Assembly: GCA_964432205.1 (NCBI GenBank)
Contig: CAYSMK010000027.1
Coordinates: 5,263 to 69,262, forward strand
Direction: 5' to 3'
Source of the DNA: Geomobilibacter sp964432205
Lineage (GTDB): Bacteria; Desulfobacterota; Desulfuromonadia; Geobacterales; DSM-12255
DNA length: 64,000 bases
Shown here: one piece after another, positions 24,859-34,278 of the stretch
Layout of the letters: every line of letters begins with the position of its first letter
Position numbering within the stretch: position 1 is the first letter of the stretch
Made by a program: the position numbers and the translations under genes
The notes under the pieces: generated by a model
The model's database searches: none
Seen by the model: the letters and a program-made list of their open reading frames with translations, nothing else
Told to the model about the DNA's origin: nothing

Positions 24859-26331
24859 ATGTCCAACGTGCGATCGATGCTTACCGGCCGGGTCTTCCCC
24901 GGCCTTTTGCTGTTCGTTCTCATCGTCCTGACCGCTATCCCCTGTCTGGCTGGGCCAAAAGGGATTCCTCCCCTCTCGACGGTGCCGGTCGGAGAGCGCT
25001 GGTTTGCCATTTTCATGGGGGGGGAACGGGTCGGCTTTGCCCGGCTGCAGGTCGATGAGCGTCCCGATGGCTACCGGATTGTCAGCGACAGCAGTGTGCG
25101 GATGGTGGTGCTCGGTTTTACCCGGGAGGCTTCGGCCCGGGAAGAGTATCTGGTGAATCGCGACCTGACGCTACGCTCCTTCAGTGTGGAGCAGGTTCTT
25201 GACAAGAGCCCCATGAAGCTGCGCGGCAAGATGGAGGCAAAGGGAGTCAGGGTGACGGTCGAGACGGCCGACGGTGCCAAGGGAAAACTGCTCAAGGCAA
25301 AGACCGCTCTCTATCCGCCGCCGGTCCTGAACCTCTACCCGATGATGAAGGGGGTTGTGCCGGGGAAGAAGTACCGGCTGCAGATGCTGGATGTGGAAAG
25401 CGTGAAGGTGAAGGATGTCAGCGTGGAGGCGGTAGCCCTTGAAAAGGGGGCGGACGGCAGGGAACTGATTCACCTGCGGAACGACCTCTACTCAATGGTG
25501 GATAACGACATCTGGCTGGACAAGAGCGGCAACACGGTGCGTGAATCGGTTCGTGATGGTCTGATCCTGACCGTTGCCGAGGAGCGGGAGGATGCCCGCC
25601 AGGCACTGCTGGACGCGGCAGTGTCGCGTCGTGATTTCGCACTCGACTACAGTCTGATCAGGCTCTCCCGGCCGATAGAGCGGCCGGCGGAGCTGAAGCG
25701 GCTGGTTGTGCTTCTTACCGGGGTTCCGGAAGGAATGACGTTGCCGGAAGGGGGGGGGCAGCAGCTTCGTCGGGAGGGTGGCTCGCTGGCGGTTACCGTG
25801 ACCCCGGCTGCATTCCGGTCTGAACCGGGAGATCCGCTTCCCGAGGGGGGGCGAAGCCATCTCCAGGGGACGCTGCGGATCATTCCCGATCACCAGGAGA
25901 TCATGGCCACTGCCGCCAAGATTGTCGCCGCAGCCGGATCGCCTGCCGAGAAGATCACCCTGCTCGCCCGCTGGGTGGCGGAGACCATAGGCGAGTCGGT
26001 CAACGACAGCCAGTCCCCGGTGGAAACCCTGGAAAAACGCACGGGCAACTGTCAGGCCCATGCCCGGCTCTATGCCTCCATTGCCCGGTCAGCGGGTATC
26101 CCGACCCGTTTTGTCTCCGGTCTGGTCTACCTCCCCGGCAAGGGGTTCCTGTATCACAGCTGGGCCGAAAGTTATGTCGGCCAGTGGGTGGCGGTCGATC
26201 CCACCTTCGGCCAGGTGCCGGCCGATGCTACCCATATCAAACTGGCTGAGGGGGACGGGCCGGACGACATGGCCCCGATCGCCGGACTGGTCGGCAGGAT
26301 CGGGGCTACGGTCGTGGAGGCGGTGTATTGA
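24859..26331 (+). CDS. Exported transglutaminase-like protein
   Basis: A 490-residue protein with an N-terminal signal peptide (hydrophobic stretch at about residues 13-30, ending TAIPCLAG; the cysteine could also be a lipobox). The first 330 residues are strand-rich without a named domain. The C-terminal transglutaminase-like domain has the triad Cys398 (KRTGNCQAHARLYASIA), His433 (LYHSWAES) and Asp447 (AVDPTFGQ). The fold is used by cysteine peptidases and transamidases. It probably acts in the periplasm; the substrate is unknown. Confidence 0.8.
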   Translation: MSNVRSMLTGRVFPGLLLFVLIVLTAIPCLAGPKGIPPLSTVPVGERWFAIFMGGERVGFARLQVDERPDGYRIVSDSSVRMVVLGFTREASAREEYLVNRDLTLRSFSVEQVLDKSPMKLRGKMEAKGVRVTVETADGAKGKLLKAKTALYPPPVLNLYPMMKGVVPGKKYRLQMLDVESVKVKDVSVEAVALEKGADGRELIHLRNDLYSMVDNDIWLDKSGNTVRESVRDGLILTVAEEREDARQALLDAAVSRRDFALDYSLIRLSRPIERPAELKRLVVLLTGVPEGMTLPEGGGQQLRREGGSLAVTVTPAAFRSEPGDPLPEGGRSHLQGTLRIIPDHQEIMATAAKIVAAAGSPAEKITLLARWVAETIGESVNDSQSPVETLEKRTGNCQAHARLYASIARSAGIPTRFVSGLVYLPGKGFLYHSWAESYVGQWVAVDPTFGQVPADATHIKLAEGDGPDDMAPIAGLVGRIGATVVEAVY

Positions 26332-26374
26332 CAGGAAAATTCAAAGGCGATTGACCCAAGAACGGCAATTCATT

Positions 26375-26475
26375 AACACAGAGGCGCGGAGACGCAGAGA
26401 AAGACACAACCATTTCAAACAAACAGGTGAAATACCCTGCCCCTTGAAGGTCTTGATGTTCTCTGCGACTCTGCA
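26375..26475. repeat. Imperfect palindromic repeat (GAGACGCAGAGAA type)
   Basis: Arm 1 (26375-26401) reads ACAGAGGCGCGGAGACGCAG and on; arm 2 (26459-26475) reads TTCTCTGCGACTCTGC. The outer parts are complementary, the centre is A-rich. It is non-coding, between the convergent transglutaminase and M16 peptidase genes. Confidence 0.65.
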
Positions 26476-26494
26476 TTCCAAACGATTTTGAATC

Positions 26495-27799
26495 TCAAAG
26501 CGGCCGGTAGCTGGCCAGGATCTTCTCGATGCTTCTTTTGTCCGCCTTGCGCCACGGCCCGACGGCAACCAGGTGCAGGTTGTCGCGGCAGAAGAGCTCA
26601 CCGGCGGCCGTGCATATGTCTGCAGCGGTGAGGCTAGCCGCTGCGGCAAGGTCTTCCTCGATGTCTCGTCCCACCCCCATCAGTTCGCCCCATCCGTAAC
26701 GCACCTGCATTTCGTATCCCGAATCCCGGCTGTACTCCAGATCGTAAAAATATCCCTGCCTGACCCGTTCCAGCTCTGCATGGTCCAGATCGCCACGACA
26801 CAGACGATCGGTCTCGGCCAGGACCTCGCTCACCGCTTTGATCAGGTTTTCCGGGGCGGTTGCCAGGTCGATGGCAAAGGCCCCGGTCTCTTCGTAGCCG
26901 GCAACGTAGGCATCCACCGAGTAGACGATGCCGAGTCGTTCGCGGAGGTTCAGATGGAGGCGGGAGCTGCCGCCTCCGCAGAGGATCCGGCGCAGCAGCC
27001 GCGCTGCCACGAAGCGTCGATCCCCACGGGCAACACCGCGGAATGAGACTTGAAGGTGGACCTGACTGTCCGGGTCAGCCACGAAGAGAGTGCCGGGACC
27101 GGCAGCGGGCAGCGCCGTGACCGGCACCAGAGGCGGCGGGGACGCTCCTGGCCAGCTGCCGAAGGCGGCTTCGCCAGCGGCAAAAAAATGGTCGCTTCGG
27201 ACCTTCCCGGCAGCGACGAGGATGCAGTTTTCCGGCACGTAGTAGGTTGCCAGGTGTTCCAACAGGTCGGTGCGGGTGAACGATTGGATGCTTTCCAGTG
27301 AACCGACCGTTGGCTGCCCGAGGGGATGGTCGGGCCAGAGGAGGCGACTGGCAAGGGTGTGGGTATTGATTTCCTCTCCCTTGTCGTTCAGGTCCTCCAG
27401 CGCCTCTTCGGTAATGATCCGTGTTTCGACGTCAACCCCCTGCAGGGTGGGCCTGAGAAGCATGGAGGAAAAAAGGGACACACCTGCCGCGATATGGTCC
27501 GGATGGATCTTGGAGAAATAGCAGGTGCATTCCTCGTCTGTCGAAGCGTTGACACTGCCGCCGATCGCCTCGAAAGCGGTCTCCAGTTCGAGGTTGGTCG
27601 GATGTTCGGCCGTGCCCCGAAAGAGCATATGCTCAAGGAAATGGGCTAGACCGGCCTTGCCGGCCGGGTCATTGCGGCTGCCAACCTTGACGTAGAGAGC
27701 GACCTCGGCGCTGTGCAGGGTCGGCATCTCTACCGCTATCATGCGGAGGCCGTTAGGTAAGATCTGCTTCTGGCATTTGATCATGGATGAGTTGGTCAC
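26495..27799 (-). CDS. M16-family zinc peptidase
   Basis: A 434-residue insulinase/processing-peptidase-like protein. The inverted zinc motif HFLEH is at residues 53-57 in GLAHFLEHMLFRGT, and a downstream glutamate-rich helix (TRIITEEALEDLNDKGEEIN) supplies the third ligand. The C-terminal M16 half has GGGSSRLHLNLRERLGIVYS. It starts with GTG at 27799, overlapping the stop of the upstream DedA-like gene as GTGA; ATG 27784 is an alternative. The family is cytosolic or periplasmic in bacteria; no signal peptide is seen. Confidence 0.85.
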   Translation of the reverse strand: MTNSSMIKCQKQILPNGLRMIAVEMPTLHSAEVALYVKVGSRNDPAGKAGLAHFLEHMLFRGTAEHPTNLELETAFEAIGGSVNASTDEECTCYFSKIHPDHIAAGVSLFSSMLLRPTLQGVDVETRIITEEALEDLNDKGEEINTHTLASRLLWPDHPLGQPTVGSLESIQSFTRTDLLEHLATYYVPENCILVAAGKVRSDHFFAAGEAAFGSWPGASPPPLVPVTALPAAGPGTLFVADPDSQVHLQVSFRGVARGDRRFVAARLLRRILCGGGSSRLHLNLRERLGIVYSVDAYVAGYEETGAFAIDLATAPENLIKAVSEVLAETDRLCRGDLDHAELERVRQGYFYDLEYSRDSGYEMQVRYGWGELMGVGRDIEEDLAAAASLTAADICTAAGELFCRDNLHLVAVGPWRKADKRSIEKILASYRPL

Positions 27800-28254
27800 T
27801 GTTTAAGGAGAGTTGAGCCCTGAATGGTGAGGTAGGCAACGACGGCATAGCGGGCACTCTTGCCGGCCAGCACCAGGAGAGAGAAGCGGGCAAACGGCAC
27901 CTTCAGGATGCCGCCGACCAGGCAGATCGGGTCGCCGATCACGGGGAGCCAGGAGAGGAGGAGCGACCAGCTGCCGTATCGTTGGTAGAAGCGTTCCGCC
28001 TTGTGCTGCTGGGTTGCATCGATCCGGGAAATTTTTCTGACCAGGAACTCGCTGCCGAGCAGACCGAGGAGGTAGGTGGTGAGCGCTCCCAGGTAGTTGC
28101 CGGCCGTGGCAACGGTTACGGCGGAAACCGGGTTGAAATGCTGCAGCACCATGGCGACCAGCAACCATTCGGAGCCGAGCGGGAGGATAGTGGCGGCCAG
28201 AAAGCTGACTGCGAAGAGGGCCGGGTAGCTGTAGCTGCTGAGCAGAACATCCAT
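27796..28254 (-). CDS. DedA/YqaA-like membrane protein
   Basis: A 152-residue integral membrane protein with about four hydrophobic segments. It carries the VTT/SNARE-associated pattern: an N-terminal LFAVSFLAATILPLGSEWLL, a glycine-rich GNYLGALTTYLLG and the second re-entrant-like LLSWLPVIGDPICLVGGILK. The short length and sequence fit the YqaA subgroup of the DedA superfamily, implicated in lipid scrambling or membrane homeostasis. It overlaps the peptidase gene by 4 nt. Confidence 0.8.
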   Translation of the reverse strand: MDVLLSSYSYPALFAVSFLAATILPLGSEWLLVAMVLQHFNPVSAVTVATAGNYLGALTTYLLGLLGSEFLVRKISRIDATQQHKAERFYQRYGSWSLLLSWLPVIGDPICLVGGILKVPFARFSLLVLAGKSARYAVVAYLTIQGSTLLKQ

Positions 28255-28566
28255 GGCGTTACCTTATAGAAATGGTGTGGTGAAGTCAAAAGAAAGCAAG
28301 GTGGTAAAACGAGTTCCACACAAAGTAGCGGGCATGGATGATAGTGATGTCATGATAATCAATGCTTGATGTTGTCATTGTTTTGACTTCTTAAGGGTTG
28401 AAATAATTTGTTTAGTAATTTCAAGGTGTTTTTGGTTGCGTTGGCTGGTACGGAAATTGAACAAACTATGATCTTCAATACAAAGGCAGATGTGCCTGGG
28501 AAGTATAGAATCAAGACTAGGAAGGACTTAGGCATTACAAGCAGTGTCATTCGCAGGGGGGAAACC
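28255..28566. other. AT-rich boundary of the glycan island
   Basis: 312 bp between the divergent DedA-like gene and wbpB homologue. Base composition becomes clearly more AT-rich from about 28320. TTGACT at 28383-28388 is followed by TAATTT after only 15 nt, a poor promoter. The wbpB frame is open upstream to 28408, but that part lacks conserved sequence. No JUMPstart-type element is seen. Confidence 0.45.
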
Positions 28567-29514
28567 ATGAGCAATTTTGCCATCATTGGTGTCGGAGGGT
28601 ATATCGCCCCACGTCATCTGCAAGCCATAAGGGACACCAAGAACAATCTGGTCGCTGCTTTAGACAAAAGCGATTCCGTAGGAATCCTCGACCGATACTT
28701 CAGTGAAGTTCCCTTCTTTGTCGAATATGAAAGGTTTGACCGGTATGCGGAAAAGCTCCGGCGACTGGAAGATGCCAGACGTATTCAGTATGTGAGCATA
28801 TGTACCCCTAACTATCTCCACGATGCTCACATTCGCTTTGCCCTTCGCATTGGCTCCGACGCTATCTGCGAGAAACCACTGGTGCTTAATCCATGGAATC
28901 TTGAAGCGTTGAAGGCGCTGGAGGCCGAGACGGGGCGGAAAATATACAATATCCTGCAGCTTCGAGTCCATCCCGCGATCATTGCTCTTAAGGAAAAGAT
29001 CGCCTCTCTTCCGCCGGATCAGAAACTGGATGTTGATCTGACCTACATCACCTCGCGAGGCAAATGGTATTACGTCTCATGGAAAGGCGATTCGGAAAAG
29101 TCCGGCGGTGTGGCTACCAATATAGGTATTCATTTTTTTGACATGCTTATGTGGATCTTCGGAGAAGTGAAGTTTCTCCAAGTTCACCATAAGGATGAGC
29201 GGAAGATAGGCGGTTATCTGGAGTTGGCAAGGGCTAATGTTCGCTGGTTCCTTTCCCTTGACCTGGCCGACGTGCCAGTAGAGGCCAGAGCGGCCGGAAA
29301 AACCACGTACCGGTCTCTGACAATCGACAATGAGGAGTTTGAGTTCTCCGATGGCTTCACCGACTTGCATACCGTCGTCTACCGCGACATCCTCGATGGT
29401 GGCGGGTTCGGTCTTGAGGATGCGCGTGCCTCCATTAATCTGGCTTACCAAATTCGCCATGCTGAAGCGGTAGGATCTTCCAGTTATTCTCACCCCTTTC
29501 TTAGAACGACATAG
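28567..29514 (+). CDS. wbpB: WbpB-like UDP-GlcNAc-uronate 3-dehydrogenase
   Basis: A 315-residue Gfo/Idh/MocA-family oxidoreductase. The NAD-binding start is NFAIIGVGGYIAPRHLQAIR (residues 3-22); the catalytic EKP motif is in AICEKPLVLNPWN, and SGGVATNIGIHFFDMLMWIF is characteristic of WbpB/WlbA. The enzyme oxidises C3 of UDP-N-acetylglucosaminuronate. The ATG at 28567 follows GGGGGGAAACC. It is the first gene of a wbpB-D-E-I set; the UDP-GlcNAc 6-dehydrogenase (WbpA) needed to start the pathway is not in this window. Confidence 0.85.
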   Translation: MSNFAIIGVGGYIAPRHLQAIRDTKNNLVAALDKSDSVGILDRYFSEVPFFVEYERFDRYAEKLRRLEDARRIQYVSICTPNYLHDAHIRFALRIGSDAICEKPLVLNPWNLEALKALEAETGRKIYNILQLRVHPAIIALKEKIASLPPDQKLDVDLTYITSRGKWYYVSWKGDSEKSGGVATNIGIHFFDMLMWIFGEVKFLQVHHKDERKIGGYLELARANVRWFLSLDLADVPVEARAAGKTTYRSLTIDNEEFEFSDGFTDLHTVVYRDILDGGGFGLEDARASINLAYQIRHAEAVGSSSYSHPFLRTT

Positions 29515-29527
29515 CAGAGGTGACCAC

Positions 29528-30184
29528 ATGGATTATTTCGTGCACGAATCATCATATGTTGATGACGGTGCAATAATCGGCAAGGGAACCAAAATCTGGC
29601 ACTTTTCCCATGTCCTGAGTGGGGCCAAAATAGGCGAGCGCTGCAGCTTTGGCCAAAACGTATCGATTGCCGGGGGGACGCTCATCGGCAACAACGTCAA
29701 GGTGCAGAACAATGTCTCCATCTACGAGGGGACGATTATCGAGGATGATGTCTTCCTCGGCCCTTCCTGTGTTCTGACCAATGTCACCAACCCGCGTTCC
29801 CAGGTGCTCCGCCGGGCGCTGTACGAAACAACCATACTAAAACGGGGATGTTCCGTTGGCGCCAATGCCACGGTGGTCTGCGGCATCACCATCGGCCGCT
29901 ACGCCTTCATCGCAGCGGGTGCGGTGGTGGCCAGGGACGTGCCTGACTACGCCCTCATGGTTGGTGTGCCGGCGCGACAAAAGGGGTGGATGAGCCGGCA
30001 CGGCCACCAGCTCAAGAATGCGGACACAGAGGGAATTATGATCTGTCCCGAAGGCGGTCTGCGGTACAAAGAGGTGGAGCCGGGCATTCTCCGGTGCCTC
30101 GATCTGGACGAGGAGGCTCCCCTGCCCGAGGTGCTTGCCATAGGCAAGGTGTTTTATGATCAACTGAAGAAGGAGGAGTGCTGA
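29528..30184 (+). CDS. wbpD: WbpD-like 3-amino-sugar N-acetyltransferase
   Basis: A 218-residue left-handed beta-helix acyltransferase. Hexapeptide repeats begin at once (VDDGAIIGKGTKIWHFSHVL) and include GERCSFGQNVSIAGG and VQNNVSIYEGTIIEDDVFLG. NVTNPRS, followed by GCSVGANATVVCGITIG, is the WbpD/WlbB pattern. It acetylates the 3-amino group of UDP-2-acetamido-3-amino-2,3-dideoxyglucuronate. The C-terminal extra 40 residues (TEGIMICPEGGLRYKE) are also seen in close homologues. It lies 13 nt after wbpB and 3 nt before wbpE. Confidence 0.85.
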   Translation: MDYFVHESSYVDDGAIIGKGTKIWHFSHVLSGAKIGERCSFGQNVSIAGGTLIGNNVKVQNNVSIYEGTIIEDDVFLGPSCVLTNVTNPRSQVLRRALYETTILKRGCSVGANATVVCGITIGRYAFIAAGAVVARDVPDYALMVGVPARQKGWMSRHGHQLKNADTEGIMICPEGGLRYKEVEPGILRCLDLDEEAPLPEVLAIGKVFYDQLKKEEC

Positions 30185-30187
30185 AGG

Positions 30188-31288
30188 ATGGCTCCTATCG
30201 AATTCATTGACTTGAAGACGCAGCAGCAGCGCATCCATTCTGAACTTGACCGGCGGATGAAAGCCGTGCTGGCTCATGGCCAGTACATCATGGGGCCGGA
30301 GGTGCAAGAGTTGGAAGAAAAACTGGCCTCCTACGTCGGGACGAAGCACTGTATAGCCATGGCCAGTGGAACCGATGCCCTCCTGATTGCCTTAATGGGT
30401 CTGGGGGTCGCTTCCGGTGATGAAGTCATCACTACCCCCTTTACGTTCATAGCTACCGCCGAAGTCATTGCCCTGCTCGGCGCCACGCCGGTTTTTGTGG
30501 ATATTGATCCTCGTACTTACAACCTCAACCCGGACTTGATTGAGGCGGTCATCACCCCGAGAACCAAAGCGATCATGCCGGTGAGTCTCTACGGACAGTG
30601 CGCTGACTTTGCTGCCATTAATGCCGTTGCGGTCAAACATGGCATTCCTGTGATTGAAGATGGATGCCAGAGCTTCGGTGCCACGTACAAGGGACGGAAG
30701 TCCTGCGCCCTCTCCACAATTGGTTGCACCAGTTTCTTTCCATCCAAACCGCTCGGCTGTTATGGTGATGGCGGTGCCTGCTTTACCGACGACGCAGAAC
30801 TGGCTAACAGGATGCGCCAGATTCGAGTTCATGGTCAGGACCGTCGCTATCATCATCCGATTCTCGGAGTCAATGGCCGGATGGATACCCTGCAGGCGGC
30901 TATACTGCTGGCCAAATTGGAGATATTTGCCGATGAGGTGGAGGCCCGTTCCCGTATCGGGGCCAGATACAGTGAATTGTTGCAGGATGCTGTGGTCACC
31001 CCATACATTGAGCCGTACGGTACAAGCGTCTATGCACAGTACACCTTTCAGGTGACAGGCCGGGAAGAGGTTCAGAAAAAGCTCCAAGAGCAGGGGATAC
31101 CCACTGCTGTCCACTATCCTGTTCCATTGCACCTGCAGCCGGTTTTTATCGGATTGGACCTTCGCCAGGGCAGTTTCCGCGTTGCCGAGACTGCGGCCGA
31201 GCGCGTTATGAGCCTGCCGATGCATCCCTATCTTGCCGAAGAAGATCTTGTCACAGTGAGTGCTGCAGTGAAGGAGTGCTGTCGTTGA
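30188..31288 (+). CDS. wbpE: WbpE-like sugar aminotransferase
   Basis: A 366-residue DegT/DnrJ/EryC1-family PLP aminotransferase. The PLP lysine is Lys187 in SFFPSKPLGCYGDGGA; the phosphate-binding ASGTDALLIALMGLGV (about 59-74) and IEDGCQSFGATYKGRK with the PLP-contacting Asp are present. It converts the 3-keto sugar made by WbpB to the 3-amino sugar using glutamate. Its stop overlaps the next start. The gene order wbpB-D-E-I fixes the assignment within this broad family. Confidence 0.87.
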   Translation: MAPIEFIDLKTQQQRIHSELDRRMKAVLAHGQYIMGPEVQELEEKLASYVGTKHCIAMASGTDALLIALMGLGVASGDEVITTPFTFIATAEVIALLGATPVFVDIDPRTYNLNPDLIEAVITPRTKAIMPVSLYGQCADFAAINAVAVKHGIPVIEDGCQSFGATYKGRKSCALSTIGCTSFFPSKPLGCYGDGGACFTDDAELANRMRQIRVHGQDRRYHHPILGVNGRMDTLQAAILLAKLEIFADEVEARSRIGARYSELLQDAVVTPYIEPYGTSVYAQYTFQVTGREEVQKKLQEQGIPTAVHYPVPLHLQPVFIGLDLRQGSFRVAETAAERVMSLPMHPYLAEEDLVTVSAAVKECCR

Positions 31289-32355
31289 AAATCGCAACGG
31301 TTATCGGTGCACGTCCCCAGTTCATCAAGGCAGCCCCCCTTAGCAGGGAACTGAGAAAACGGCACACGGAAGTGCTCATTCATACGGGTCAGCATTATGA
31401 CGACAATATGTCGGCCATCTTCTTCCGCGAACTGGCAATCCCGGAATCGGACTACAATCTCAACATCGGCTCCGGGAGTCATGGTGCGCAAACGGGCGCC
31501 ATGCTGGCCGGGATCGAAGAGATACTGGTGAAGGAAAAGCCCGACCTGCTTCTTGTGTACGGCGATACAAATTCTACGATTGCCGGCGCACTTGCCGCGG
31601 CGAAACTGCACATACCCGTCGCCCATGTAGAGGCCGGTCTCAGAAGTTTCAACCGGACGATGCCGGAAGAGATCAACCGCATCATGACCGATCATATATC
31701 CGACCTGCTCTTTGTTCCCTCCGAATCAGCCCGTCTGCAACTTGAAAAGGAAGGCCTCACCCGTGGAGTTCACAACGTGGGTGACATCATGTATGACGCG
31801 GTTCTTATGTTTTCCGAGAGGGCCAGGCGTGTATCTGAATATCCTGGGGCTTTGAATCTCACCCACAAAGGATACTATCTCTGCACGGTGCATCGGGCGG
31901 AAAACACAGACAACCCAGAAGATCTGAAGAGTATTTTTGCTACGCTCGGATCACTCGATCGGCCTGTTCTTCTCCCGCTCCATCCTCGCACACAGGCAAG
32001 AGTCACCTCATACGGGATATGCCCCTCCGGCAACATTATTATTGTCGCGCCTTTTGGCTATCTCGACATGCTCAACTGCATCCGCTCAGCGGCCTGCATT
32101 CTGACAGATTCGGGAGGGCTGCAAAAAGAGGCTTACTATCTCGAAGTGCCATGCATAACTCTGAGAACTGAAACCGAATGGAAAGAGACTGTGGACGTTG
32201 GGTGGAACATCGTAACTGGTACCGATCCCGATAAGATATCTCGTGCCATTGACAGTTTGAACGTTTCTTCACGCGCTCACCCAGATCTTTACGGGAATGG
32301 CAAATCAGCGGCAGGAATTGTTTCCCTGCTCGACAACATTTGCGAAGGACGCTAA
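31285..32355 (+). CDS. wbpI: WbpI-like non-hydrolysing UDP-sugar 2-epimerase
   Basis: A 356-residue WecB-family epimerase. KIATVIGARPQFIKAAPLSR at the N-terminus, HTGQHYDDNMS, VYGDTNSTIAGALAAAKL, HVEAGLRSFNRTMPEEINR and DSGGLQKEAYYLEVPCITLR are family signatures. In the wbp context it turns UDP-2,3-diacetamido-glucuronate into the mannuronate epimer. I place the start at TTG 31285, 8 nt after AAGGAG and overlapping the wbpE stop (TTGA); a GTG at 31276 would sit inside that ribosome binding site. Confidence 0.88.
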   Translation: MKIATVIGARPQFIKAAPLSRELRKRHTEVLIHTGQHYDDNMSAIFFRELAIPESDYNLNIGSGSHGAQTGAMLAGIEEILVKEKPDLLLVYGDTNSTIAGALAAAKLHIPVAHVEAGLRSFNRTMPEEINRIMTDHISDLLFVPSESARLQLEKEGLTRGVHNVGDIMYDAVLMFSERARRVSEYPGALNLTHKGYYLCTVHRAENTDNPEDLKSIFATLGSLDRPVLLPLHPRTQARVTSYGICPSGNIIIVAPFGYLDMLNCIRSAACILTDSGGLQKEAYYLEVPCITLRTETEWKETVDVGWNIVTGTDPDKISRAIDSLNVSSRAHPDLYGNGKSAAGIVSLLDNICEGR

Positions 32356-32358
32356 CCA

Positions 32359-34278
32359 ATGTGTGGCATTGCCGGCTTCATATCCTTAAATAACCAACCG
32401 GTATCGGCAGCGACACGATGTCTTGATGTCATGAACCATCTACAACGGCATCGCGGACCTGATGGCAAGGGAACCTGGGTACACAAGCAATCACATGTCG
32501 GATTTGGCCACAGACGGCTCAGCATTATTGACCTGACTGAAGCCGCCGGTCAGCCAATGACGGACGGACAAGGGAACTGGGTAACATTCAACGGCGAAAT
32601 ATATAATTACCGCGAACTACGTAGTGAACTTGGTGAGGAAAATTTCAAAACAACCTCTGACACCGAGGTAATTCTTCACGCATGGCGTCGATGGGGAGAG
32701 GGTTGCGTTAATCATTTCAGGGGGATGTTCGCATTCGCGCTCTGGGATGAAAGTTCCCGGACACTTTTTTGCTCACGTGACCGGTTCGGTATCAAACCTT
32801 TCTATTACTGTACCGTTAACAATACGCTCTATTTTGCCTCGGAAGCCAAAGCGTTGCTGTCGTTCCTTCCGGCTATAGAGACTGACCTGGAAGGTCTCAA
32901 AGACTACCTGGCATTCCAGTTCTGTCTTGCGGGTAAGACCCTTTTTAAAGGGGTACAGGAACTGCTGCCGGCACATTCACTCATTGTGAGTTCAGGCACA
33001 GTTCGCACCCGCCGCTACTGGGAAGTCTATTACAATCTCGATTTCGACCACACCCCCAAATACTTCGAAGAGCATATCAGCGAACTCCTGGCGGAATCGG
33101 TCAACTTCCACCTGCGAAGCGATGTCCCGTTAGGGGCATATGTCAGCGGTGGTCTCGACTCGAGCAGCATCGCATCCATTGCCAGCCGCGATGTATCAAC
33201 CCCATTTGCCGGCTTCACCGGTAAATTCACTCTTGGTCCGGAATACGATGAAAGCGTCTATGCTCGGGCAGTAGGAGAAGAATGCGGTTTTCCGATACAT
33301 GAGACTGACATAACGGCCGCCGATTTCATTCAGAACATCCAGAAAGTTATCTATCATCTCGATTGTCCGGTAGCAGGTCCGGGCTCTTTCCCCCAGTACA
33401 TGGTTTCGGCACTGGCGGCCCGGCATCGCAAGGTCGTCTTGGGTGGTCAGGGCGGAGATGAAATATTCGGTGGCTACACCCGCTACCTGATTGCCTATTT
33501 CGAACAGTGCATCAAGGCAGCAATTGAAGGAACAACCCGGACGGGTAACTTCATCGTCACCTACGAATCGATCATACCGAACCTTGTCGCCCTGAAGCAG
33601 TACAAGCCGCTCCTGCAGGAATTCTGGCGCGACGGGCTGTTCGACGACATGGACCGTCGCTACTTCCGTCTTATCAACCGGGCGCCGCATCTGGGCGAAG
33701 AGGTTCGGTGGGAAGAGTTGGGAAATTACTCTCCCTATGAAACATTCCGCAGCATCTTCACAAGCGATAATGTCGGCAAGAAATCCTACTTCGACATGAT
33801 GACCCATTTCGACTTCAAGACCCTTCTCCCTGCGCTTCTGCAGGTTGAGGACCGGGTCAGCATGGCGCACGGGCTGGAATCGAGGGTTCCGCTGCTCGAT
33901 CATCCCCTGGTGGAGTTTGCCGCAACCATACCGGCCGATTCCAAGTTTCGAGACGGGGAGATGAAACATGTTTTCAAGCGGGCCATTCAACCCTTCCTGC
34001 CGGAGGTTATTTACAACAGGACTGACAAAATGGGCTTCCCGACCCCTCTGAATCAATGGCTAAAGAATGAGGCCCATGATTTTGTTCGCGATACGCTGAC
34101 TTCGCGAACTGCCCTCAGCCGCGACCTGATCGATAATCGTCTCGTAATGGAGAAAATCTCTACGGAATCGAAATTCGGCCGGAACATTTGGGGCCTGCTC
34201 TCCCTCGAATTGTGGCAGCAGGCGTTCCATGACCGGGAATACGAATACAGGAAACTACTAACGGAGGAAATGCTATGA
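32359..34278 (+). CDS. AsnB-type glutamine-dependent amidotransferase
   Basis: A 639-residue class II glutamine amidotransferase/asparagine synthetase family protein. Cys2 in MCGIAGF is the glutaminase nucleophile, followed by RGPDGKGTW, GHRRLSIIDL and TFNGEIYNYRELR. The synthetase half has the ATP pyrophosphatase loop SGGLDSSS (about residues 264-271). In O-antigen and glycan loci such enzymes (WbpG/WbpS type) amidate the carboxyl of uronic acids, which suits the diacetamido-uronate made by the preceding four genes; true asparagine synthesis is the alternative. It overlaps the next gene by 4 nt (ATGA). Confidence 0.83.
   Translation: MCGIAGFISLNNQPVSAATRCLDVMNHLQRHRGPDGKGTWVHKQSHVGFGHRRLSIIDLTEAAGQPMTDGQGNWVTFNGEIYNYRELRSELGEENFKTTSDTEVILHAWRRWGEGCVNHFRGMFAFALWDESSRTLFCSRDRFGIKPFYYCTVNNTLYFASEAKALLSFLPAIETDLEGLKDYLAFQFCLAGKTLFKGVQELLPAHSLIVSSGTVRTRRYWEVYYNLDFDHTPKYFEEHISELLAESVNFHLRSDVPLGAYVSGGLDSSSIASIASRDVSTPFAGFTGKFTLGPEYDESVYARAVGEECGFPIHETDITAADFIQNIQKVIYHLDCPVAGPGSFPQYMVSALAARHRKVVLGGQGGDEIFGGYTRYLIAYFEQCIKAAIEGTTRTGNFIVTYESIIPNLVALKQYKPLLQEFWRDGLFDDMDRRYFRLINRAPHLGEEVRWEELGNYSPYETFRSIFTSDNVGKKSYFDMMTHFDFKTLLPALLQVEDRVSMAHGLESRVPLLDHPLVEFAATIPADSKFRDGEMKHVFKRAIQPFLPEVIYNRTDKMGFPTPLNQWLKNEAHDFVRDTLTSRTALSRDLIDNRLVMEKISTESKFGRNIWGLLSLELWQQAFHDREYEYRKLLTEEML

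Noticed and set aside
28408..28566. Longer N-terminus for the WbpB-like protein
   Set aside because: The extra 53 residues are not typical of the family, and the ATG at 28567 has a better ribosome site and begins just before the NAD-binding motif.
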